Shown here piece by piece: positions 25,774 through 31,877 of a stretch of 33,375 bases of DNA. A program made the translations under genes and the position numbers. Origin of the DNA: HGM04593 sp045661205 (lineage in GTDB: Bacteria > Bacteroidota > Bacteroidia > Bacteroidales > Bacteroidaceae); NCBI GenBank assembly GCA_045661205.1, contig JAZRFE010000050.1, forward strand, positions 1-33,375, read 5' to 3'. Below the pieces are notes generated by a model that saw only the letters and a list, made by a program, of their open reading frames with translations, had not been told where the DNA came from and ran no database searches. The stretch's first letter is position 1; each line of letters opens with the position of its first letter.

Positions 25774-26334
25774 GTGAATCGTTCAGACGAAATATTGTGG
25801 ATTTCTCAAGTTGTTCTTCTTAACGACAAGCAGGCTTTTGGCAAGCTTATGCAGAGGTATCATTGTCGTGTGCGTCGCTACTTTCTTGTGCTTACAAATG
25901 GTGACAGAGCCTTAAGCGACGACCTTGCCCAAACAACTTTTATACGTGCGTGGCAGGGGATGAATGGATTCAAAATGCTTAGCTCCTTTTCTACATGGCT
26001 CTACCGCATTGCCTATACAACGTGGTGCAACCATTTGTCGCACGCCAAAAATCATATATCATTAGACGATGCTTCTATCGCCGACGCAGTAGGTTGTGTG
26101 CCCGACGAGCCTCCACCTGACGATGACAGGGCAGAGGGCTTGCGCAAAGCTATCGCCTCGCTCGCCGACACCGAACGCAACTGTATAACGCTTTTTTACC
26201 TCGAAGAACTATCTATAAAAGATATTGAGAAAATAACCGGTTATAAACAAGGTACCATAAAGTCGCATCTCTCGCGCGGACGTGAGCATCTGCGACAGGC
26301 ACTGCAAAATAGTAACGACTATGAAACAGAATGA
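25774..26334 (+). CDS. ECF-family RNA polymerase sigma factor
   Basis: The protein is 186 residues and starts with GTG at 25774. Region 2 shows 'LMQRYHCRVRRYFLVL', 'LSDDLAQTTFIRAWQGM' and 'STWLYRIAYTTWCNHL'. Region 4 shows 'LADTERNCITLFYLEELSIK' and 'IEKITGYKQGTIKSHLSRGR', the helix-turn-helix that reads the -35 element. A linker of about 40 residues without sigma-3 places it in the ECF group. The next gene overlaps its end by 14 bases, typical for a sigma/anti-sigma or sigma/membrane-partner pair. The regulon is unknown; the ECF-type element upstream of the operon suggests self-regulation. Confidence 0.92.
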   Translation: MNRSDEILWISQVVLLNDKQAFGKLMQRYHCRVRRYFLVLTNGDRALSDDLAQTTFIRAWQGMNGFKMLSSFSTWLYRIAYTTWCNHLSHAKNHISLDDASIADAVGCVPDEPPPDDDRAEGLRKAIASLADTERNCITLFYLEELSIKDIEKITGYKQGTIKSHLSRGREHLRQALQNSNDYETE

Positions 26335-26701
26335 CAAAGAACTGAAAAGAGCACTCGAGGCTATTTATCAAGTGCAGCCAAGTGAGGATTTCGTTTACTC
26401 CACACAACAACGACTTCCCTCGCGAGGAATAAAGCTGCTATGGCTCGTTCTGGGCAATGTTGCTATTTGGGGCACGGTCGCAATTCTGGGATATTTATAT
26501 CACTCCGAAATTTTGCAAGCCGTAAAGAGTGCGCTGGAGATGATGGAAGGCAAAATATTACCGACAAGCAGCGTGCTTACGCCTCTACTCTTATGCGCAA
26601 TAGTGCTTTACACAGCCATTGTTCACAGTGTGGAAATTATGGAGGGTTTTTATCGTCTGTTAATAGAGAAGCGGCTGGAAAGTATAAACAATCCTAAATA
26701 A
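26321..26701 (+). CDS. Small two-helix membrane protein, possible anti-sigma partner
   Basis: The protein is 126 residues from the ATG at 26321. An in-frame ATG at 26282 lies deeper inside the sigma gene and adds no conserved sequence. A hydrophilic, charged N-terminal 35 residues ('MKQNDKELKRALEAIYQVQP') precedes two membrane segments, around 37-58 ('LLWLVLGNVAIWGTVAILGY') and 85-105 ('LTPLLLCAIVLYTAIVHSVE'). The start overlaps the sigma gene by 14 bases. A cytoplasmic helical N-terminus plus membrane anchor fits an anti-sigma role, but there is no zinc-binding HxxxCxxC motif. The function is therefore inferred from position only. A perfect terminator begins at its stop codon. Confidence 0.75.
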   Translation: MKQNDKELKRALEAIYQVQPSEDFVYSTQQRLPSRGIKLLWLVLGNVAIWGTVAILGYLYHSEILQAVKSALEMMEGKILPTSSVLTPLLLCAIVLYTAIVHSVEIMEGFYRLLIEKRLESINNPK

Positions 26702-26746
26702 AACAGTTGGGGTGCCACGATAAAATTCGTGGCACCCCAACTGTTT
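26701..26746. terminator. Bidirectional terminator between the sigma operon and the DUF1080 gene
   Basis: Perfect 20-bp arms (26701-26720 and 26727-26746) around a 6-base loop. The core is GC-rich, the outer ends are AAA and TTT, and both flanks are A/T-rich. It lies exactly between two convergent genes, 12 bases from the DUF1080 stop. Confidence 0.92.
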
Positions 26747-26758
26747 CTCTATAAACGA

Positions 26759-27379
26759 TTATTCGGTGATATATATGTTGCGGAACTCGATGGGGCCACC
26801 CTCGCTCTGAAGAGCAATGTAACCATCGACAAACTCACAAGTGCACTCATTCTGTTCCTTGCCGTTAATAACAACCTTTATGCTGTTACCCTTGCAGGTA
26901 ATATCGGCGCTGTTCCACTCACCAACAGCATTCTCGTAGTCGCCTGCGCGATCCTTCACGGGATACTCACCCACACACTCAACTTCCTTGATTTTTGCAC
27001 CTCCAAGCATCACAAAGTCACCTGCCTTGCCGCTGCAAAGCTGACACTCGATAGCTGTACACCACAGTTTGTCACCATCCTGCACACGCTGGAAGAGACC
27101 GCTATTGGTACCCTCGCCCACCCAGCGCCACTCAACATGCAACGTGTAGTCGCCATACTTTTTCTCGGTGCGCAAGTAACCAAATGGAGTACCACTGATA
27201 CAAATCTTGCCATCGCTGACAGTGTACACCACATCGACGGGGATGTCTGTTGCCGCATCTACGTAGCCCACCCATCCGGTAAGGTCGCGACCATTGAACA
27301 ACTCTGTTTTTTTGCTGTTGCTGCAACCTGTGCAAAGCAATGCAACCGTTGCAAGCATAAGAAATAATTTTGTCTTCAT
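26759..27379 (-). CDS. DUF1080 (3-keto-disaccharide hydrolase-type) lipoprotein
   Basis: The protein has 206 residues. The N-terminus is a lipoprotein signal with lipobox 'LLCTGC' (Cys at 19), so it is membrane-anchored. The mature part is a single concanavalin-like DUF1080 domain: 'LFNGRDLTGWVGY' at the start, 'YTLHVEWRWVGEGTNSGLF' in the middle, and 'EWNSADITCKGNSIKVVING' and 'YIALQSEGGPIEFRNIYI' at the end. These are typical of the domain. Some family members act on 3-keto-glycosides and others are binding modules, so the exact activity is open. It is a single-gene transcript with a well-formed promoter and a shared terminator. Confidence 0.9.
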   Translation of the reverse strand: MKTKLFLMLATVALLCTGCSNSKKTELFNGRDLTGWVGYVDAATDIPVDVVYTVSDGKICISGTPFGYLRTEKKYGDYTLHVEWRWVGEGTNSGLFQRVQDGDKLWCTAIECQLCSGKAGDFVMLGGAKIKEVECVGEYPVKDRAGDYENAVGEWNSADITCKGNSIKVVINGKEQNECTCEFVDGYIALQSEGGPIEFRNIYITE

Positions 27380-27415
27380 ATCAGTGTATTGTTTTTGTTT
27401 TTATATTAGCAGCAG

Positions 27416-27446
27416 CAAAGTTAATATTTTAGCGATATTCGTCAAA
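27416..27446 (-). promoter_or_regulatory. Bacteroidota-type promoter of the DUF1080 gene
   Basis: On the minus strand, TTTG (plus-strand 27443-27446) is followed by 19 bases and TAACTTTG (plus-strand 27416-27423). This is a textbook -33/-7 pair. The leader to the ATG at 27379 is about 30 bases. Confidence 0.75.
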
Positions 27447-27465
27447 AATGTAGCAAATAAAAGCA

Positions 27466-27473
27466 TACATTTG
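27466..27473 (+). promoter_or_regulatory. -7 box upstream of the OmpA/PD40 gene
   Basis: TACATTTG matches TAnnTTTG, 36 bases before the ATG at 27510. No TTTG is seen at -33. It supports the start at 27510 over earlier in-frame ATGs that lie upstream of this box. Confidence 0.45.
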
Positions 27474-27509
27474 TATAATAAAACGTACGTTTTTCAGTTA
27501 ATAATATTA

Positions 27510-29495
27510 ATGAAACGCATCAAACACATATTATATATACTCACAATAATTATCCTTTTCTCGTGCAGCACCGACAAAGCCATCAGAAAAGGAGACCAGC
27601 ACTATGCTATAAACGAATATATTGAGGCCGCAAAAGAGTACAAAAAAGCCTACCGCAAGACAAGCCCCAAAGAGAAGGCCAAGCGCGGAGTTATTGCATG
27701 GAAGATGGGCGAATGTTACCGCAAGACCAACAATGCTGCGCGCGCAATGGGCAGCTACAAGAATGCCATACGCTACAACTGCCCCGACAGCCTTGTACAC
27801 CGCCACCTTGCCGACGCTTTGCTCATCAGCGGCAATTACAAGGAGGCTATAAAAAGCTACGAGACGCATCTCGCCACATACAACGACGACAAGCTGGCAC
27901 AGATAGGATTGCAAACAGCCATGCAGTCGGCAGAATGGAAGAAAAACCCCACAAGATACATTGTCAAGAAGTCCAATGAACTTAACGGCTTGCGCAGCGA
28001 CTACTGCCCCATGTACGTAGGCAGTGACACCACCATGATTATCACCACCTCTACGCGCAAAGAGGCAACCGGCACCGACATCAGTGGCGTAACAGGACAA
28101 AAATGTGCCGATCTTTTCCTTACCAAGCGCAACGACAAAGGTAAATGGCAAAAGGTAGAACTTATACAGGGTGAGACAAACAGCGCTTACGAAGATGGAG
28201 CATGTGCCTTTACCCCCGACGGAAAGACAATGTACTTCACACGCTGCGTCACCGACGAGCAGTTCCCGCGCTATGCAGCCATATACCGCAGCCCGCGTAA
28301 GGACGCCACATGGGGCAAGCCCGAACCTATAAAAATATCCTCGGACACACTATCATCGTATGCCCACCCCGCTGTGTCGCCTGACGGTGAGTGGTTGTAC
28401 TTCGCATCGGACATGGCTGGAGGTATGGGAGGTTTCGACATCTGGAGATTCTACATAGGCGGCAACCAGTTCAAGGCCGGAATATTGGAGAACCTTGGCA
28501 AACAGATAAACACCGAGGGCAACGAGTTGTTCCCCGCTTTCGGTCCCAAGAAAGAGCTTTACTTCTCGTCGAACGGTTACCCCGGCATGGGAGGTTTGGA
28601 CATTTTCTGCGCCTCGCAGATAAACGACAGCACCTACCAAGTGAACAACATGATGGCGCCGATAAACTCCAACGCCGATGACTTTGGAATAACCTTTGCT
28701 CCCGAGCTTTACAGAGGCTATTTCTCGTCGAACAGGAACGACGCACGTGGTTGGGATCATATATACTCTTTCTATCTACCCGAGACGGTGCACATGCTAC
28801 GCGGATGGCTCTACGAGAAAGATGGTTACGAGCTTACGGGAGGAGTCATTCACATGATAGGCGACGATGGCTCGAAAAGCAGCATAGGAGTGATGAACGA
28901 CGGCTCGTACGCAGTGCGCGTAAACCCTGGCGTGGAGTATGTGCTGCTGGGAACATGCAAAGGCTATCTCAACGCCATGCAGGAACTCAAGACCACCAAC
29001 GAGTCGGGAAAGGTGGAATATCAACGCGACTTTGAGCTTGCACCCATCAGTCGCCCTGTGCTCATCGACAACATTTTCTACGAATTCAACAAGGCTACCC
29101 TCACAGCAGAGTCGGCTGCATCGCTCGACGAACTTGTGGTGTTGCTCGAGAACAACCCCAACGTCACGATAGAGCTTGCCGCACACTGCGACAACAGGGG
29201 CAGCGACACATACAACGAGAAGCTGTCGCAAAAGAGAGCCGAGTCGGTTGTAAATTATCTTATCGAGCATGGCATCGACGCCGAGCGTCTCACAGCCAAA
29301 GGCTACGGTGAGAGTCGCCCGAAGACCATTCTTAAGAAGGTGACCGAAAAATATCCTTTCCTCAAGGAGAACGATGTTCTTACCGAGCAGTTCATCAATG
29401 CGCTCACCGACGAGGAGCAGCAGGAGATTTGTCATCAACTGAACCGCCGTACCGAGTTCCAGGTGCTACGCACTACGTATAAGCTGTACGAATAG
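27510..29495 (+). CDS. PorE-like outer-membrane lipoprotein: TPR - PD40 propeller - CRD - OmpA
   Basis: The protein is 661 residues. The start at 27510 is used because it opens into a lipoprotein signal ('IIILFSC' lipobox), whereas the longer open frame to 27294 crosses the divergent promoter region. Order: TPR-like helices (about 20-135: 'AINEYIEAAKEYKKAYRK', 'GNYKEAIKSYETHL'); PD40/beta-propeller blades (about 160-420: 'CAFTPDGKTMYFTR', 'PAVSPDGEWLYFASDMAGG', 'PAFGPKKELYFSSNGY'); a small CRD-like beta domain (about 430-515); and an OmpA-like peptidoglycan-binding domain (about 515-635) with 'AAHCDNRGSDTYNEKLSQKR'. This is the architecture of PorE, which ties the type IX secretion machine to peptidoglycan. 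Related proteins also exist in species without that system, so the specific role is inferred. Confidence 0.9.
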   Translation: MKRIKHILYILTIIILFSCSTDKAIRKGDQHYAINEYIEAAKEYKKAYRKTSPKEKAKRGVIAWKMGECYRKTNNAARAMGSYKNAIRYNCPDSLVHRHLADALLISGNYKEAIKSYETHLATYNDDKLAQIGLQTAMQSAEWKKNPTRYIVKKSNELNGLRSDYCPMYVGSDTTMIITTSTRKEATGTDISGVTGQKCADLFLTKRNDKGKWQKVELIQGETNSAYEDGACAFTPDGKTMYFTRCVTDEQFPRYAAIYRSPRKDATWGKPEPIKISSDTLSSYAHPAVSPDGEWLYFASDMAGGMGGFDIWRFYIGGNQFKAGILENLGKQINTEGNELFPAFGPKKELYFSSNGYPGMGGLDIFCASQINDSTYQVNNMMAPINSNADDFGITFAPELYRGYFSSNRNDARGWDHIYSFYLPETVHMLRGWLYEKDGYELTGGVIHMIGDDGSKSSIGVMNDGSYAVRVNPGVEYVLLGTCKGYLNAMQELKTTNESGKVEYQRDFELAPISRPVLIDNIFYEFNKATLTAESAASLDELVVLLENNPNVTIELAAHCDNRGSDTYNEKLSQKRAESVVNYLIEHGIDAERLTAKGYGESRPKTILKKVTEKYPFLKENDVLTEQFINALTDEEQQEICHQLNRRTEFQVLRTTYKLYE

Positions 29496-29552
29496 TATTC
29501 TGTTGCAAGTGCAAAACATCGGTATATAGCATATAAATTAAAAATTTCTTTT

Positions 29553-29560
29553 TATTTTTG
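29553..29560 (+). promoter_or_regulatory. -7 box upstream of the ROK kinase
   Basis: TATTTTTG matches TAnnTTTG and leaves a leader of about 115 bases to the ATG at 29680. The last 30 bases of the leader are A-rich, a feature of well-translated Bacteroidota genes. No clear -33 element is present. The 184-base gap holds no convincing terminator for the upstream OmpA gene. Confidence 0.45.
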
Positions 29561-29679
29561 TAAGTCGTACATTTTGTTGGGAACATAGAGCCAATGGCAT
29601 CATCGAACAATACACCACAAAAGGGCAGAGATAAGAGAAATTTATAACTTCTATTATATAACTAAAAAACAAAAACAAT

Positions 29680-30657
29680 ATGAGCACTCAGACAACAAAA
29701 CCCTATGTAATAGGACTCGACCTTGGAGGAACAAATTCTGTATTCGGCATTGTAGATGCAAATGGTGAAATTAAGGCAACAACAGCCATTAAGACACTCG
29801 GTTTTGATAGCGCAGAGGCTTATGTGGCAGCAGCCGTAGCAGCTATGCAGCCTATCATCGAAGAGGTTGGTGGCATTGATACCATCAAGGCAATGGGAAT
29901 AGGTGCTCCCAATGGCAACTACTATCGTGGTACTATTGAATTTGCGCCCAACCTTCCTTGGGCTCACAACGGCATAGTACCTTTGGCAGATATGTTCAGC
30001 GAAGCATTGGGAATACCTGTGGCACTGACAAATGATGCCAATGCAGCAGCCATTGGAGAGATGATCTACGGTGTTGCTCGCGGAATGAAGAATTTCATTG
30101 TATTAACCCTCGGTACAGGCGTAGGCTCGGGAATTGTAATTGACGGTAAGCTCGTATATGGTAGCGACGGTTTTGCTGGTGAGCTGGGACACGTAATCAT
30201 GCGCACCGAGAATGGTCGTTCATGCGGATGCGGTCGCAAGGGATGTTTGGAGGCATACTGCTCGGCAACAGGCGTGGCACGTACAGCACGAGAACTGTTG
30301 GCTACAACCGACCGTCCCTCTTTGTTGCGCGAAATGAATCCCGACGACATCACTTCACTTGACGTAAGTATAGTAGCAGGCAAAGGCGACGAGCTTGCAC
30401 TTGAAATCTATAAGTTTACCGGTAATCTATTGGGAGAGGCATGCGCCAACTTTGCTGCATTCTCAAGCCCCGAGGCCTTCATATTCTTCGGCGGACTGAC
30501 AAAGGCAGGCGAGCTTATCATGAAGCCCATCCGCGACGGTTTCAACGAAAACGTACTTCCCCTCTTCCGCGACAAGGCACAGTTCCTCGTGAGCGGTCTC
30601 GATGGTGCAAGCGCGGCAGTACTCGGTGCTTCGGCAGTGGGTTGGGAGATTAAGTAA
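29680..30657 (+). CDS. ROK-family hexokinase (glucokinase/mannokinase)
   Basis: The protein is 325 residues. The ATP phosphate-binding motif 'GLDLGGTNSVFG' is near residues 13-24, the catalytic Asp lies in 'ALTNDANAAAIGE', and 'LTLGTGVGSGIVIDG' completes the nucleotide site. The ROK zinc site is H171 with C182, C184 and C189 ('GHVIMRTENG', then 'CGCGRKGCLEAYC'). The fold phosphorylates hexoses at C6 in the cytoplasm. Bacteroides fragilis RokA, a known relative, accepts glucose, mannose and N-acetylglucosamine. Pairing with manA 33 bases downstream makes mannose or glucose the likely substrate. Confidence 0.9.
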   Translation: MSTQTTKPYVIGLDLGGTNSVFGIVDANGEIKATTAIKTLGFDSAEAYVAAAVAAMQPIIEEVGGIDTIKAMGIGAPNGNYYRGTIEFAPNLPWAHNGIVPLADMFSEALGIPVALTNDANAAAIGEMIYGVARGMKNFIVLTLGTGVGSGIVIDGKLVYGSDGFAGELGHVIMRTENGRSCGCGRKGCLEAYCSATGVARTARELLATTDRPSLLREMNPDDITSLDVSIVAGKGDELALEIYKFTGNLLGEACANFAAFSSPEAFIFFGGLTKAGELIMKPIRDGFNENVLPLFRDKAQFLVSGLDGASAAVLGASAVGWEIK

Positions 30658-30690
30658 TAATGAACGAGACGAAACAGGTATAGATAAAGA

Positions 30691-31650
30691 ATGAAAATAT
30701 TACAATTTCAGCCTATACTCAAGCAGATTCTCTGGGGAGGCGACAAAATAGCACCCTTCAAGCAGCTCGACTGCAACACTCCGAACATTGGAGAAAGCTG
30801 GGAACTGTCGGGTGTTGCAGGTGACCAGACACTGTGCATCACCATGGAGAACAAGCCTCTTAACACTTTGGTGGCAGAGTACAAGGAGAAGCTCGTTGGA
30901 AAAGCCAACTACGAACGTTTCGGCAACGAGTTCCCCTTGCTGATAAAGTTCATCGATGCACGACAGGACCTCTCCATTCAGGTACACCCCGACGACGAAA
31001 CAGCTTTGCGTCAGGGCAAAATGCGAGGCAAGACCGAGATGTGGTATCTGATGCAGTCGGATGCCGACGCCAAACTTTACAGCGGACTGAAGCAGCAGAT
31101 AACTCCCGACGAATACAAGTCAATGGTAGAAGACGGAAACATCTGCGACGCTCTGGCTCAATATCCGGTTAAAGAAGACGACGTATTCTTCTTGCCCGCA
31201 GGACGCATCCACGCTATTGGCGCAGGATGTTTCCTTGCAGAGATTCAGCAGACCAGCGACGTTACTTATCGCATCTACGACTTCAAGCGCAAGGATAAGG
31301 ATGGTAACTACCGCCAGTTGCACACCGAAGAGGCTGCCGAGGCTATCGACTACACTGTATACGACGACTATCGCACACAATACATCCCCTGCAAAAATCA
31401 AGCTGTGGAGATAGTCGATTGTCCCTATTTCACCACAAGCGTCTACGACATTGACAGCCCCACAGCCATCGATGCAATAAAGCAGGATACTTTTGTGGTG
31501 CTTATAGTACTGAAAGGCGAAGGCACAGTGACCACCGACGACGGTAAAGCTGTGAGCGTGAAGGCAGGAGACACACTGCTCATCGCAGCCGAGAATAAAC
31601 AGTTGCAGGTGAATGGTAACATTAAGCTGATAGAAACCCACATAAATTAA
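30691..31650 (+). CDS. manA: Mannose-6-phosphate isomerase, class I
   Basis: The 319-residue cupin-type isomerase interconverts mannose-6-phosphate and fructose-6-phosphate. Zinc-site motifs are visible: 'LSIQVHPDDETALRQG' with 'KTEMWYLM' after it, and 'FLPAGRIHAIGAGCFLAEIQ' with 'SDVTYRIYDF'. This is the short class I form common in Bacteroidota and Firmicutes. It follows the ROK kinase by 33 bases, so hexose phosphorylation and isomerisation are encoded together. It would feed mannose from the GH76 activities into glycolysis, or supply mannose-6-P for glycan synthesis. A perfect terminator follows 16 bases later. Confidence 0.94.
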   Translation: MKILQFQPILKQILWGGDKIAPFKQLDCNTPNIGESWELSGVAGDQTLCITMENKPLNTLVAEYKEKLVGKANYERFGNEFPLLIKFIDARQDLSIQVHPDDETALRQGKMRGKTEMWYLMQSDADAKLYSGLKQQITPDEYKSMVEDGNICDALAQYPVKEDDVFFLPAGRIHAIGAGCFLAEIQQTSDVTYRIYDFKRKDKDGNYRQLHTEEAAEAIDYTVYDDYRTQYIPCKNQAVEIVDCPYFTTSVYDIDSPTAIDAIKQDTFVVLIVLKGEGTVTTDDGKAVSVKAGDTLLIAAENKQLQVNGNIKLIETHIN

Positions 31651-31666
31651 TAAGCAGGTACAACAA

Positions 31667-31706
31667 AAAAATAATCCGATGACTAAAAAGTCATCGGATT
31701 ATTTTT
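31667..31706. terminator. Bidirectional terminator after manA
   Basis: Perfect 18-bp arms (31667-31684 and 31689-31706) with an AAAA loop. A-run on the left and T-run on the right allow it to work for both strands. It is the end of the ROK-manA operon. Confidence 0.92.
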
Positions 31707-31724
31707 GTATTTATATTCCATTAG

Positions 31725-31801
31725 TGTCCAATAAAAAAAACCTACTTAATAGACTATATTTCAATTATTTCAAAGAACTATTAACTTACTTTTATTGGAC
31801 A
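31725..31801. repeat. MITE-like inverted-repeat element, 77 bp
   Basis: Perfect 12-bp terminal inverted repeats (TGTCCAATAAAA at 31725-31736; TTTTATTGGACA at 31790-31801) flank 53 A/T-rich bases. Allowing a gap, the similarity extends inward to about 27 bases on each side. There is no coding capacity and no clear target duplication. It could be a miniature mobile element or a remnant of an insertion sequence, or a chance hairpin. Confidence 0.4.
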
Positions 31802-31837
31802 GTAGTGAAATCTCATAATAACATAATTATACAACAT

Positions 31838-31866
31838 AGTGTCGCACGATAATTACACGCGACACT
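31838..31866 (-). terminator. Possible terminator hairpin of the right-edge gene
   Basis: An 8-bp perfect stem (AGTGTCGC 31838-31845, GCGACACT 31859-31866) with a 13-base loop lies 12 bases past the stop of the minus-strand gene. There is no real T-run after it, so termination strength is doubtful. Confidence 0.4.
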
Positions 31867-31877
31867 CTATTGTAAAA

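Noticed and set aside
27294..27509. Longer start for the OmpA/PD40 lipoprotein
   Set aside because: It would overlap the DUF1080 gene and both divergent promoters, and would bury the lipoprotein signal inside the protein.
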